Positions 45,788 through 57,814 of a stretch of 64,000 nt of DNA are shown in pieces (the stretch's first letter is position 1; each line of letters opens with the position of its first letter). Below the pieces are notes generated by a model, which was not told the DNA's origin, made no database searches, and was given only the letters and a program-made list of their open reading frames with translations. Location: NCBI GenBank assembly GCA_050249415.1, contig JBFWQO010000003.1, positions 266,953 to 330,952 of the forward strand. Direction: 5' to 3'. This DNA comes from CADEFQ01 sp050249415 (GTDB lineage Bacteria > Pseudomonadota > Gammaproteobacteria > Steroidobacterales > Steroidobacteraceae). The translations under genes and the position numbers were made by a program.

Positions 45788-46429
45788 TCAAGGCGACGGC
45801 GTGCCGATGACATCGGCACCGGGTGGGGGCGTGAACCGCAGTTCCGCCGCGTCGACAGGGCCGTTGCGCGCGGTGCGGCCGAAGACGAGCGTGGCGGTCT
45901 GCCCGAGCTTGTCGTGCAGCACCATTTCCTTCAGCTCGCGACCCGCGAAACCGAACTTCGCATCGACGAAATCCGCGTTGCTCGTGCGCGGCGTGACCGC
46001 AACCCAATCGAGTCCGTCCGCCCGCGGCAGCGATTCGACGGCGAATGCCGTGCGGATATCGCCCGTACCCGAGAGCAGCATCGCGGGCGTCGCGGTGAGC
46101 ACCGCATCCGCGGGCTTCACATCGACCTGGTCGAGGTCCCGGTCGTAGAACCACAGGTTGCGCCCGTCGGCGACCATCAACTGGCCCCCCTCGGCACCCT
46201 TCGGCTCGAGTTCCCAGCGAAATCGCCCGGGCCGCTGCACGACCAGGCGGCCGGTCGCCTCCTGCACGGTGACGCCGCGCGCATCGACGAGCTGCTGCGA
46301 GAACTCCGCGCGCAGCGTCGTGAGCCCGTCGAGAAACCGGTCGAGCGGTGTCGGCGCGGGTGCGGCCGCGAGCGCGCCCACGAATATCGATGCGAGCGCG
46401 ATGCCCGCCATGGCGATGAATCTGCGCAT
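45788..46429 (-). CDS. lolA: Outer-membrane lipoprotein carrier protein
   Basis: A 213-residue periplasmic chaperone that ferries lipoproteins from LolCDE to LolB. Signal peptide ends ~GALAAA; the mature protein shows FLDGLTTLRAEFSQQLVDAR, RLVVQRPGRFRWELEP and LWFYDRDLDQVDVKPAD, all standard. The ATG overlaps the ftsK stop (ATGA). An in-frame TTG one codon upstream is ignored. Confidence 0.95.
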   Translation of the reverse strand: MRRFIAMAGIALASIFVGALAAAPAPTPLDRFLDGLTTLRAEFSQQLVDARGVTVQEATGRLVVQRPGRFRWELEPKGAEGGQLMVADGRNLWFYDRDLDQVDVKPADAVLTATPAMLLSGTGDIRTAFAVESLPRADGLDWVAVTPRTSNADFVDAKFGFAGRELKEMVLHDKLGQTATLVFGRTARNGPVDAAELRFTPPPGADVIGTPSP

Positions 46430-48750
46430 CAAGCCTCCGGTGGGGCGGGCGCGAGCACTTCGCGCGCGCCGTTCGACTGCAGCGGCCCGACGATGCCGGC
46501 CGACTCCATCGCCTCGAGCAGCCGCGCGGCGCGGTTGTAGCCGATCTTGAGGCGCCGCTGCACATACGAGATCGACGGCTTGCGCTCGGTGGTGACGATC
46601 TTCACCGCTTCGTCGTAAAGTGGATCGGATTCGGCTTCCGCGCCGCCACCCTCGCCGTCGCCGTCCTCGCCCGCGAGGCCCGGGATGGGCGCACTCGGGC
46701 CCGACAGCACTTCGTCCACGTACACGGGCGGCGCACTCTTCTTCAGCGCCTCGACGACGCGCTGCACTTCCTGGTCCGATACGAACGCACCGTGCACGCG
46801 CGTCGGCACCGAGGTGCCCGACGGCAGGTAGAGCATGTCGCCGTGGCCGAGCAGCGATTCCGCGCCGCTCTGGTCGAGGATCGTGCGCGAGTCGACCTTC
46901 GCCGACACCTGGAACGCGATGCGGCTCGGAATGTTCGCCTTGATCAGGCCCGTGATCACGTCGACCGACGGGCGCTGGGTCGCGAGCACGAGATGGATGC
47001 CCGACGCGCGCGCCTTCTGCGCGAGGCGGGTGATCAGCTCCTCGACTTTCTTGCCGACGATCAGCATCAGGTCGGCGAGCTCGTCGATGATCACGACGAT
47101 GTACGGCAGCGGCGCGAGATCCTCGATCCGGCCCTGGTCGATCGTCGGATCGTTGGCGGCCTTCGCGATCATCACCGGATCGCGAATCGGCCTGCCTGCC
47201 TCGATCGCTTCGCGCACCCGCTTGTTGAAGCCGGCGATATTGCGCACACCGAGCGCCGCCATCAGCTGGTAGCGCCGCTCCATCTCGGCGACCGACCAGC
47301 GCAGCGCATTCGCCGCCTGCTTCATGTCCGTGACGACAGGCGCGAGCAGGTGCGGAATGCCCTCGTAGACCGACAGTTCGAGCATCTTCGGGTCGATCAT
47401 CACCAGCCGCACGTGCTCGGCGGTCGACTTGTACAGCAGCGACAGCACCATGGCATTGATCGCCACCGACTTGCCGGACCCCGTGGTGCCCGCGATCAGC
47501 AGGTGCGGCATGCGCGCGAGGTCGGCCACCACCGCCTGCCCGCCGATGTCCTTGCCGAGCGCGAGCGCGAGCGGCGAGCCGAGCTCGTCGTAGGCCTTCG
47601 ACTTGATGATCTCGCCGAGCGTGACGAGCTCGCGCTTCTCGTTCGGGATCTCTAGACCCATGACGGACTTGCCGGGGATCACCTCGACGACGCGCACGCT
47701 GATCGCGGACAGCGAACGCGCGAGGTCCTTCGCGAGGCTCGAGATCTGGCTGACCTTGACGCCCGGCGCCGGCCGCAGCTCGAAACGCGTGACGACGGGC
47801 CCCGGCTGCACCGCGACGACCTCGACTTCGACGCCAAAATCCTTCAGTTTCAGCTCGACGAGGCGCGACATCGCCTCGAGCGCCTCGGGCGAATACGACT
47901 CGCTGCGCGGCGGCGGATCATCGAGCAGCTTGAGCGGCGGCAGCTCGCCCGACTTCACGGGCTCGAAGAGCGGCACCTGCCGTTCCTTCTCGACCCGATC
48001 GCTCTTCTCGACCCGCGCCGCCGGCGCGTCGATGCGTGGCTTCACGCGCGTCGCGGCCTTCTTCTGGTCGGTCTCGATCGTCTCCTTGCGCGCCTGTTTG
48101 CGCTCGCGCCCTTCCGCGGCATCGCGCGCCGCCGCGCTGCGCGCCCGCACCCAGCCGATCGCGCCCCAGGCCGCCGCGCCGATGCGATCCATGATCGTGA
48201 ACCACGAGACGCCGAACGCGAGCGACACGCCGGCCATGAAGCCGGCGAGCAGCGCGAGCGTGCCGCCGAGGAGCCCGAGCGCGCCGCCGAGCCCTCCCCC
48301 GACGAGGCTGCCGACGACACCGCCCGCGGTCTGCGGCAACGAGCGCGGCGCCCAGTGCAGCGTGGCGAGCGCGCAGCTCGCCACGAGCACGAGCAGGAAG
48401 CCGCACAGGCGCACGGCGGCGTTCGCACGCGACTCGCGCTCCTCGCCGCGTGGCGAGCGGTGCAGCGCGACCGCGGCCGCGCCCAGCATCAGGGGAAAGA
48501 GAAACGCGGGGCGCCCGAAGAGGAAGAACAGCACGTCCGCGAGCCACGCGCCGAACGGCCCGATGCGGTTCTGCACGATCGCCGAAGTGCCGGTGTACGA
48601 GAACCCCGGGTCGCTCGGCGCATACGAGGCGAGCGCGGCGAGCAGCACGAGCGCGAGCGCCGCAACGACGATGACCGCGCTCTCGCGCAGCCCGCGGGAC
48701 ACGACGGCATTGAAGCGCGTGGGGGCGCGGGTGGAACGGGCGTCGGCCAA
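46429..48750 (-). CDS. ftsK: DNA translocase FtsK
   Basis: A 773-residue septum-bound DNA pump for chromosome dimer resolution. Four N-terminal membrane helices (~20-190), a short charged linker (~200-290, shorter than in E. coli), then the motor with Walker A in LIAGTTGSGKSVAINAMVLS and Walker B in VVIIDELADLM. The C-terminal gamma winged helix (YDEAVKIVTTERKPSISYVQ, RRLKIGYNRAARLLEAMESA) reads KOPS sites. A short C-terminal extension follows. Coupled to lolA; divergent from trxB. Confidence 0.97.
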   Translation of the reverse strand: MADARSTRAPTRFNAVVSRGLRESAVIVVAALALVLLAALASYAPSDPGFSYTGTSAIVQNRIGPFGAWLADVLFFLFGRPAFLFPLMLGAAAVALHRSPRGEERESRANAAVRLCGFLLVLVASCALATLHWAPRSLPQTAGGVVGSLVGGGLGGALGLLGGTLALLAGFMAGVSLAFGVSWFTIMDRIGAAAWGAIGWVRARSAAARDAAEGRERKQARKETIETDQKKAATRVKPRIDAPAARVEKSDRVEKERQVPLFEPVKSGELPPLKLLDDPPPRSESYSPEALEAMSRLVELKLKDFGVEVEVVAVQPGPVVTRFELRPAPGVKVSQISSLAKDLARSLSAISVRVVEVIPGKSVMGLEIPNEKRELVTLGEIIKSKAYDELGSPLALALGKDIGGQAVVADLARMPHLLIAGTTGSGKSVAINAMVLSLLYKSTAEHVRLVMIDPKMLELSVYEGIPHLLAPVVTDMKQAANALRWSVAEMERRYQLMAALGVRNIAGFNKRVREAIEAGRPIRDPVMIAKAANDPTIDQGRIEDLAPLPYIVVIIDELADLMLIVGKKVEELITRLAQKARASGIHLVLATQRPSVDVITGLIKANIPSRIAFQVSAKVDSRTILDQSGAESLLGHGDMLYLPSGTSVPTRVHGAFVSDQEVQRVVEALKKSAPPVYVDEVLSGPSAPIPGLAGEDGDGEGGGAEAESDPLYDEAVKIVTTERKPSISYVQRRLKIGYNRAARLLEAMESAGIVGPLQSNGAREVLAPAPPEA

Positions 48751-48776
48751 ATCAAGAATCCTGTTGAATAACCAGC

Positions 48777-48790
48777 ATCAATCGATTGAT
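48777..48790. promoter_or_regulatory. 14-bp palindrome in ftsK/trxB divergent promoter
   Basis: ATCAATCGATTGAT is perfectly palindromic and lies in a 60-bp AT-rich island (about 48750-48810) between divergent genes. It may be an operator or simply promoter sequence; no protein can be named. Confidence 0.3.
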
Positions 48791-48866
48791 TTTAAATGGA
48801 AGATGAACGTGCGGCAACGGGGATACTGTACACTCCGCTGCCCGTTCCGAAGTGCTGAAATTATAC

Positions 48867-49832
48867 ATGACGACTGCCACTCATCGCCGCCTGATCATCC
48901 TCGGTTCCGGGCCTGCCGGTTACACCGCCGCCGTCTATGCGGCGCGCGCCAATCGCAAGCCGATGCTGGTCACCGGCGTCGAACAGGGCGGCCAGCTGAT
49001 GACGACGACCGATGTCGACAACTGGCCGGGCGACGCTGAAGGGCTGCAGGGACCGGCGCTCATGGAGCGCATGCGCGAGCACGCCGAGCGCTTCGCGACC
49101 GAAATCGTCAACGACCAGATCCATACGGCCGACCTCACGCAGCGCCCGTTTCGCCTCACGGGTGATCGCGGTCCCTACACCTGCGACGCACTCGTCATCG
49201 CAACCGGCGCATCGGCACGCTACCTCGGCTTGCCCTCCGAGGAAGCCTTCCGCGGCCGCGGCGTGTCGGCCTGCGCCACCTGCGACGGCTTTTTCTTCCG
49301 CGGCCATCGCGTTGCGGTCATCGGCGGCGGCAACACCGCGGTCGAGGAAGCGCTCTACCTGTCGAATCTCGCCGAACATGTGACGCTCGTGCACCGGCGC
49401 GACAAGCTGCGCGCCGAGAAGATCCTGCAGGACCGCCTCTTCGAGCGTGAGCGGTCGGGCAAGGCGACGATCGTCTGGGACCACGAGGTCGAAGAGATCC
49501 TCGGCGATGACACGGGGGTGAGCGGCGTCGCGCTGCGCTCCGTGAAGGATGGCAAGGCGCGCCGTCTCGATGTCACGGGTGCGTTCATCGCGATCGGCCA
49601 CACGCCCAATACCGGGCTTTTCTCCGGGCAGCTCGCGATGCAGGGCGGGTACATCACCGTGCGGGGCGGCTCGCAGGGCAATGCCACCGCAACGAGCATC
49701 GAGGGCGTGTTCGCGGCGGGAGATGTCGCCGACCATGTGTACCGCCAGGCGATCACGTCCGCGGGTTCAGGCTGCATGGCCGCGCTCGACGCCGACAAGT
49801 ACCTCGAGCGCTTCGACACGCCGGGAGGCTGA
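48867..49832 (+). CDS. trxB: Thioredoxin reductase
   Basis: A 321-residue NADPH flavoenzyme. FAD motif IILGSGPAGYTAAVYAARAN, redox-active site VSACATCDGFFF (CATC), NADPH motif VAVIGGGNTAVEEALYLSNL, and C-terminal FAD motif GVFAAGDVADHVYRQAITSA. Start at ATG 48867; an upstream in-frame ATG adds only five residues. It reduces thioredoxin and thereby supports the peroxiredoxin at 25017 and ribonucleotide reduction. Confidence 0.96.
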   Translation: MTTATHRRLIILGSGPAGYTAAVYAARANRKPMLVTGVEQGGQLMTTTDVDNWPGDAEGLQGPALMERMREHAERFATEIVNDQIHTADLTQRPFRLTGDRGPYTCDALVIATGASARYLGLPSEEAFRGRGVSACATCDGFFFRGHRVAVIGGGNTAVEEALYLSNLAEHVTLVHRRDKLRAEKILQDRLFERERSGKATIVWDHEVEEILGDDTGVSGVALRSVKDGKARRLDVTGAFIAIGHTPNTGLFSGQLAMQGGYITVRGGSQGNATATSIEGVFAAGDVADHVYRQAITSAGSGCMAALDADKYLERFDTPGG

Positions 49833-49840
49833 CCCCCGCG

Positions 49841-50992
49841 ATGGACAGTCGTGTTCTCGCCGGCCTCGACGGGATCGCGGCGAACGCCTGGGATGCACTC
49901 GCGCCGGCCGGCGCGCCGTTCACGAGCCACGCGTTTCTCGCCGGACTCGAGCGGACCGGCTGCGTCGGCGGCGAGACCGGCTGGCACAGTGCCCATGTCA
50001 TCCTCGAGGACGCGCAGGGGATCGCGGCCGCGGCGCCGACCTATCTCAAGTCGAATTCATACGGCGAGTTCGTGTTCGATTTCGCCTGGGCCCAGGCCTA
50101 TGCTCGCGCCGGCCTCGAGTACTACCCGAAACTGGCCGTGACGATCCCCTACACGCCCGTCACGGGGCCGCGCCTTCTCGTGCGGCCCGACCTCGATCGC
50201 GCCGGTGTCGCCAGGCGGCTGATCGCGGCGCTCGAAGCGCTCGCCGCCGAGCGCGATGCCTCGTCGGTCCATGTGCTCTTTCCCGGCGAAGCCGATGCGG
50301 CGAGCCTCGACGCCGCGGGGTGGCTCGGCCGTCGCGACTGCCAGTTCCACTGGGTGAATCGCGGCTATGAGTCTTTCGAGCACTACCTCGCGGGCTTCAC
50401 GGCCGCCAAGCGCAAGAAGGTGAAGCGCGAACGCCGTCGCGTCGCCGAATCCGGCATCCGCTTCGAGACCTGGGACGGCGGCAAGCTCGACGAACGGCGA
50501 CTCGACGCGGTGTACGCGCTGCATCGGGACACCTTCCTGCGCCACGGCCGCGAGCCCTACCTCACGCGGGAGTTCTTCACGCACGCCGCGCGCCACCTCG
50601 GCGCGTCGCTGCTCGTCAAGGCGGCGCTGTGGCGCGGCGCGCTCGCCGCCTGCGCGGTCTTCTTCCGCTCCACGGACACACTGTACGGTCGCTACTGGGG
50701 CGCGGCGGCGGACTTCCACAGCCTGCATTTCGAGACCTGCTATCACCAGGGCATCGAGTACTGCATCGAGTCCGGGCTCGCGCGCTTCGAGCCGGGCACG
50801 CAGGGCGAACACAAGGTGGCGCGCGGCTTCGAACCGGCGCTCACGCGCTCGGCCCACTACATCGCCGACAGCCGCTTTCGCCACGCAATCGCCGGATATC
50901 TCGCGCAGGAGGGCCGTTCGGTCGATGCCTACGCCGAGGCCGTGCGCGCCCATGTGCCGTTTCGCGCGGCGCACCGCGAGACACGGGAATGA
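49841..50992 (+). CDS. FemAB/GNAT-like protein (PF04339 type)
   Basis: A 383-residue cytoplasmic protein with the pattern of the 'peptidoglycan biosynthesis/recognition' FemAB-like family: SHAFLAGLERTGCVGGETGW near the start, then KSNSYGEFVFDFAWAQAYAR, QFHWVNRGYESFEHYLAGFT, RKKVKRERRRV and RYWGAAADFHSLHFETCYHQ, GIEYCIESGLARFEPGTQGE. The fold is two GNAT domains; an aminoacyl-transfer reaction is likely but the substrate is unknown. It lies 8 bp after trxB and overlaps aat by ATGA, so it is co-translated with the aminoacyl-transferase. Confidence 0.82.
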   Translation: MDSRVLAGLDGIAANAWDALAPAGAPFTSHAFLAGLERTGCVGGETGWHSAHVILEDAQGIAAAAPTYLKSNSYGEFVFDFAWAQAYARAGLEYYPKLAVTIPYTPVTGPRLLVRPDLDRAGVARRLIAALEALAAERDASSVHVLFPGEADAASLDAAGWLGRRDCQFHWVNRGYESFEHYLAGFTAAKRKKVKRERRRVAESGIRFETWDGGKLDERRLDAVYALHRDTFLRHGREPYLTREFFTHAARHLGASLLVKAALWRGALAACAVFFRSTDTLYGRYWGAAADFHSLHFETCYHQGIEYCIESGLARFEPGTQGEHKVARGFEPALTRSAHYIADSRFRHAIAGYLAQEGRSVDAYAEAVRAHVPFRAAHRETRE

Positions 50993-51678
50993 AGCAGATC
51001 ACCTGGCTCTCGGACGCCGTCGCGCCGGACTGGTTTCCGGACACGGATAGCGCGCTCGACGAGCCGCCCGGCCTGCTCGCCGCGGGCGGCGAGCTCACGC
51101 CGAGCCGGCTGCTCGCCGCCTACCATCGCGGCATCTTCCCGTGGTATTCGACCGGCCAGCCGGTGCTCTGGTGGGCGCCGGATCCGCGGGAAGTGTTGTT
51201 TCCCGCCGAGTTCCGCCGCCACCGCAGCCTCGACAAGGCGATACGCAATCGCGGTTTCAGCGTGGGCTTCGATCGCGAGTTCGCGCAGGTGATCGAGGCC
51301 TGCGCCGCGCCGCGCGACGCGGGTGGCGGCACCTGGATCACGCCCGCGATGCGGGCGGCCTACATGGAGCTGCACGCGCTCGGCCATGCCCACAGCATCG
51401 AGACCTGGCGCGACGGCACGCTGGTCGGCGGGCTCTACGGCGTGGCGCTCGGTGGTGTGTTCTTCGGCGAGTCCATGTTCGCGCGTGAGCGCGACGCCTC
51501 GAAGGTCGCCCTCGCGACCCTCGTCGCGAGCTGCCCGGCGCGGGCGATCGGGCTCGTCGACTGCCAGCTCCCCTCCCCGCACCTGCGCAGCCTCGGCAGC
51601 CGGCCGGTGCCGCGACGCGAGTTCGCGGCGCTCCTCGCACGCTTCCGGACCGACCTGCGCCCGGAACACTGGACCTGA
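50989..51678 (+). CDS. aat: Leucyl/phenylalanyl-tRNA-protein transferase
   Basis: A 229-residue enzyme that adds Leu or Phe to N-terminal Lys or Arg, creating N-degrons for ClpS-ClpAP. GLLAAGGELTPSRLLAAYHR, GIFPWYSTGQPVLWWAPDPR, THITP-type WITPAMRAAYMELHALGHAH and GGLYGVALGGVFFGESMFAR are the family signatures. Linked downstream to infA, clpA and clpS. Confidence 0.96.
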   Translation: MKQITWLSDAVAPDWFPDTDSALDEPPGLLAAGGELTPSRLLAAYHRGIFPWYSTGQPVLWWAPDPREVLFPAEFRRHRSLDKAIRNRGFSVGFDREFAQVIEACAAPRDAGGGTWITPAMRAAYMELHALGHAHSIETWRDGTLVGGLYGVALGGVFFGESMFARERDASKVALATLVASCPARAIGLVDCQLPSPHLRSLGSRPVPRREFAALLARFRTDLRPEHWT

Positions 51679-51724
51679 GGCGGGCATTTATGCAGAATCC
51701 GCGCGCCCTCGTTACGGAACTCGC

Positions 51725-51943
<219 letters not shown>

Positions 51944-51982
51944 CGCCGGCGGCCTCCCTCGGCCACCGCGCCGGCCGGTCCG

Positions 51983-54246
<2,264 letters not shown>

Positions 54247-54247
<1 letters not shown>

Positions 54248-54567
54248 CAGGTCTCCTCCATGGTGCACATCAGCGGGTGCTGGTTGTCGCGCGCATACGT
54301 GGTGACCTGCGCGACCTTGGTCTCGGCGATCTCGTAGCTGAATACGCCGCACACGCCCTTGCCCTTCATATGGACCTCGAGCATCACGCGGGTCGCCTGC
54401 GGGCGGTTCATGCCGAAAAACCGCTCGAGGACATCGACCACGAATTCCATCGGTGTGTAGTCGTCATTCAACAATATGACCTGAAACAGCGGCGGCCGTT
54501 TCAGCTTCGGGGTCGCCTCCTCGACGACGATGCCATGGTCCGGCTGGACCGGTTCATTGCCTGCCAT
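54247..54567 (-). CDS. clpS: ClpS adaptor for N-degron substrates
   Basis: A 106-residue adaptor that hands proteins with N-terminal Leu, Phe, Tyr or Trp to ClpA. LFQVILLNDDYTPMEFVVDV and MLEVHMKGKGVCGVFSYEIA hold the Asn-Asp and Met/His residues of the recognition pocket. Start at ATG 54565-54567; the in-frame upstream extension is unlikely to be translated. First of a clpS-clpA unit. Confidence 0.95.
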
Positions 54568-54671
54568 CACGGCTTTTATAGGGGTCGCCGGATGGCAACA
54601 CAAGTCGCGGCCCGCCGACGCGCCGATTTCTTGGCGAAACAGTCGCTTGTGAGCGCCATCGACAGCCCCGT

Positions 54672-55694
54672 ATGATTGGACGGATGACGATCTCCGTGCT
54701 GCACGGCCTGCCCTCGCCGGACGCCTGGAAAGGGCTGCTCACCGCTCGCGGGCCGCAGATCGCCACGTGGGTCCTCGGCGTCGCCCTGGCCGCGCAGGCC
54801 GCCATCACGGCGACGGGCCTCGCAGGCTCGGATCTCGCGGGTCCCGGGCCGGCCGAACCGGTGCAGGTGCCACCGCAACTCGACCTCGGCGCACTGGTCG
54901 GCGCCCACCTGTTCGGCGAAGCCGCGGTCGCCGTGAGCAGTGACACGGGCAACGCGCCCGCGACCAGCATGGCGCTCGTGCTCGCCGGCGTCATCGCGAA
55001 CACCGACCCGAAGACCGGCATTGCGATCATCGGCGAAACGGCCGCCAACGCCAAGGTCGCCATGGTCGGTGACACCGTGCCGGGCGGCGCGAAGCTGAAT
55101 GCGGTGTATCCCGACCATGTGCTGCTCGAGCGCGCCGGCGCGCTCGAATCCCTGCAACTGCCGCACGAGCGGAGCCTCGCGGCGGCCGCCCCGCCGCCGC
55201 CGGCGCTGCCCGCGCAGGTGCCGGGCGCGGGCGACGTGCAGATCCTCGATCGCATGCGCAAGCTGATCGAGAGCGACCCCGGCATCATCGGCGACGTGAT
55301 GCGCCCCCAGCCGGTGTTCGCCGAAGGCAAGCAACGCGGCTACCGGGTGTATCCGGGACGCAATCGTGCCGCGTTCGCCCGGCTCGGCTTGCGCCCGGGC
55401 GATCTCGTCACGTCGATCAACGGCACGCCGCTCGACGATCCGGCGCGCGGCAACGAGATCTTCCGCACCCTCGGCAGTTCCGCCGAGGCGCGTGTCACGG
55501 TGATGCGCAGCGGGCGCCAGCAGGAATTGACGCTCAACATGGCACAGGTGGCGAACGAAGCGGAGCGGCTCGGCAATCCACCGGACCTGCCCGACCCGGC
55601 GCAAGCGGCGCTCGGCGGCACGGCGGCCCCTGTGGACGAGAACGCGGCAGAACCGGTCGAGCCGCCGACCGACGACCGGGGGGATACTGGCTAA
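54672..55694 (+). CDS. gspC: Type II secretion protein GspC
   Basis: A 340-residue inner-membrane protein linking the outer-membrane secretin to the platform. One membrane helix (~30-50; IATWVLGVALAAQAAITATG), the HR domain (LVGAHLFGEA, ALVLAGVIANTDPKTGIAII), and a C-terminal PDZ domain (GYRVYPGRNRAAFARLGLRP, GDLVTSINGTPLDDPA). A second ATG 12 nt in (54684) is also a fair start. The stop overlaps the gspD start (TAATG). Confidence 0.88.
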   Translation: MIGRMTISVLHGLPSPDAWKGLLTARGPQIATWVLGVALAAQAAITATGLAGSDLAGPGPAEPVQVPPQLDLGALVGAHLFGEAAVAVSSDTGNAPATSMALVLAGVIANTDPKTGIAIIGETAANAKVAMVGDTVPGGAKLNAVYPDHVLLERAGALESLQLPHERSLAAAAPPPPALPAQVPGAGDVQILDRMRKLIESDPGIIGDVMRPQPVFAEGKQRGYRVYPGRNRAAFARLGLRPGDLVTSINGTPLDDPARGNEIFRTLGSSAEARVTVMRSGRQQELTLNMAQVANEAERLGNPPDLPDPAQAALGGTAAPVDENAAEPVEPPTDDRGDTG

Positions 55695-57814
55695 TGACCG
55701 TACACAACCAGACACGGCGACCGCCCACGCGCGTCGCGCGACTGTGCCTCACCGCACTCGGAGTCCTGCTCGCCTGCGCGCCCGTCGCGCGGGCCGCGGA
55801 ACCCCCGGGTGCGCGCATCACGCCGAACTTCAAGGACGCCGACATCACGCAGATCATCGAGGCGGTGAGCGCGGCGACCGGCAAGAACTTCATCGTCGAC
55901 CCGCGCGTCGGCCGCCAGCAGGTCACGATGCTCTCCTCGACGCCGATGACGCCCGAGGCCTTCTACCAGGCGTTTCTGTCGATCCTGCAGGTCCACGGTT
56001 TCGTCGCGGTGCAGACCGGCAATATCATCAAGATCATTCCCGACGCGAACGCGCGCCAGTTCCCCTCGATCGACCTGCCGGACCGCGTCAGCGCGACCTC
56101 CGATGAAATCGTCACGCAGGTGATCGCGGTGCGCAACGTGAGCGCCGCGCAACTCGTGCCGATCCTGCGGCCCCTCATCCCGCAGTACGGCCACCTCGCG
56201 GCCTACCCTGCCTCGAACATGCTGATCATCTCGGACCGCGCCAACAACGTGAACCGGATCGTGCGGATCATCCGGCGCATCGACCAGTCGGGCGATGCGG
56301 AAATCGAGGTGATCCCGATGCAGAACGCGTCGGCCGCGGAAGTCGTGCGCGTCGTCTCCCAGCTCGTCGCGGGCGCCGCCGCCGCCGAGGGCGCCGGCAC
56401 GAACCTGAAGCTCGTGGCCGACGACCGCTCGAACAGCATCCTCCTGAGCGGCGAGCAGTCGGCGCGGCTGCGCATCAAGGCGCTGATCGCACACCTCGAC
56501 ACGCCGCTCGAATCGGGCGGCGACACGCAGGTGCGCTACCTGCGTTATTCGGATGCCGAAAAGATCGCCGCCAAGCTGAAAGAGCAGATCACCGGCGTGG
56601 CGGCTGCGACCGGTGGCGGCGCCGCGGGCGCCGCCGGCGCGAGCCCGGCCGTGCAGGCCGAGCGCAATACGACGATCTGGGCCGATGCCGAAAACAACGC
56701 GCTCGTGATCACCGCGCCGCCGAAGACGATGCGCAACCTGATGTCGATCGTCGACAAGCTCGACATCCGCCGCCTGCAGGTGCTGGTGCAGGCCGTGATC
56801 GCGGAAGTGCGCGCCGACAAGACCGCCGAGCTCGGCATCAACTGGGCGGTCGACGGGTCGAAGGACAGTTTCGCGGTCGGCGGCTTCATCCAGCCGATCG
56901 CGGGCGGCAGCATCATCGACATCATCCGCGGCATCGACGACCCCACCTCCATTTCGCCGGCCGCCGTGCAGGGCACGACCCTCGGCGGCGGTCGCGTGAA
57001 GGACACCGGCACCAACTGGGCCGCGGTGCTGCGTGCGATCCGGAACGATGCCGACACCAATATCGTCGCCACCCCCTCGATCGTCACACTCGACAACCAG
57101 GAAGCGCAGATCAAGGTCGCGCAGGAAGTGCCGTTCATCACGGGCCAGTACACGAACACCGGCAGCGGCAACAACGGCGCGCTGAACCCGTTCCAGACCG
57201 TGCAGCGCGAGGAAGTGGGCATCATCCTGAAGATCACCCCGCAGATCAACGAAGGCGACGCGGTGATCCTCAAGATCGAGCAGGAGGCTTCGAGCCTCTC
57301 GAGCAGTACCGCGACGACCGTCGACCTGATCACGAACAAGCGCGTCATCAATACGACTCTCCTCGTCGAGGACGGCGGCACGATCGTGCTCGGCGGCCTG
57401 ATCCAGGACGAGGACCGCCGCGGCGAGCAGCGCGTGCCGTTCCTCGGTCGCATTCCGCTCATCGGCGAACTCTTCAAGGTGCGCCAGGCGTCGAAGATCA
57501 AGACCAACCTGATGGTGTTCATCCAGCCGAAGATCCTGCGTGACGGCGTGCAGGCTTCGTTCGAGACGAATGCCAAGTACAACTACATCCGCGGCGAGCA
57601 GCAGCGCATGGGACCGAGGTTCGAGGTCCTGCCGATGCTGCCGGGCGAGAAGAAGAACGTCCTGCCGCCACTGCCCCCGCCGCCGGCGCCGAAGCCGGAG
57701 TCGAAGTCGAAGTCGGACACTGCGCCGCAGGATGATGCGACGCCGGCGCCGCAGCCCGAAACGCCGCAGACTGAAGCACCGCAGCCCGAAGCAGCGCCGC
57801 CGGAGTCGCCGTGA
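55694..57814 (+). CDS. gspD: Type II secretion secretin GspD
   Basis: A 706-residue protein forming the outer-membrane gate. Signal peptide, N0 domain (ITPNFKDADITQIIEAVSAA), N1-N3 domains (YPASNMLIISDRANNVNRIV, LVADDRSNSILLSGEQSARL), and the secretin barrel with VPFITGQYTNTGSGNNGALN, VGIILKITPQINEGDAVILK and VLGGLIQDEDRR. An N3 loop is expanded with Ala/Gly (AAATGGGAAGAAGAS). The C-terminus is a Pro/Gln/Glu-rich tail. Overlaps gspE by GTGA. Confidence 0.95.
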   Translation: MTVHNQTRRPPTRVARLCLTALGVLLACAPVARAAEPPGARITPNFKDADITQIIEAVSAATGKNFIVDPRVGRQQVTMLSSTPMTPEAFYQAFLSILQVHGFVAVQTGNIIKIIPDANARQFPSIDLPDRVSATSDEIVTQVIAVRNVSAAQLVPILRPLIPQYGHLAAYPASNMLIISDRANNVNRIVRIIRRIDQSGDAEIEVIPMQNASAAEVVRVVSQLVAGAAAAEGAGTNLKLVADDRSNSILLSGEQSARLRIKALIAHLDTPLESGGDTQVRYLRYSDAEKIAAKLKEQITGVAAATGGGAAGAAGASPAVQAERNTTIWADAENNALVITAPPKTMRNLMSIVDKLDIRRLQVLVQAVIAEVRADKTAELGINWAVDGSKDSFAVGGFIQPIAGGSIIDIIRGIDDPTSISPAAVQGTTLGGGRVKDTGTNWAAVLRAIRNDADTNIVATPSIVTLDNQEAQIKVAQEVPFITGQYTNTGSGNNGALNPFQTVQREEVGIILKITPQINEGDAVILKIEQEASSLSSSTATTVDLITNKRVINTTLLVEDGGTIVLGGLIQDEDRRGEQRVPFLGRIPLIGELFKVRQASKIKTNLMVFIQPKILRDGVQASFETNAKYNYIRGEQQRMGPRFEVLPMLPGEKKNVLPPLPPPPAPKPESKSKSDTAPQDDATPAPQPETPQTEAPQPEAAPPESP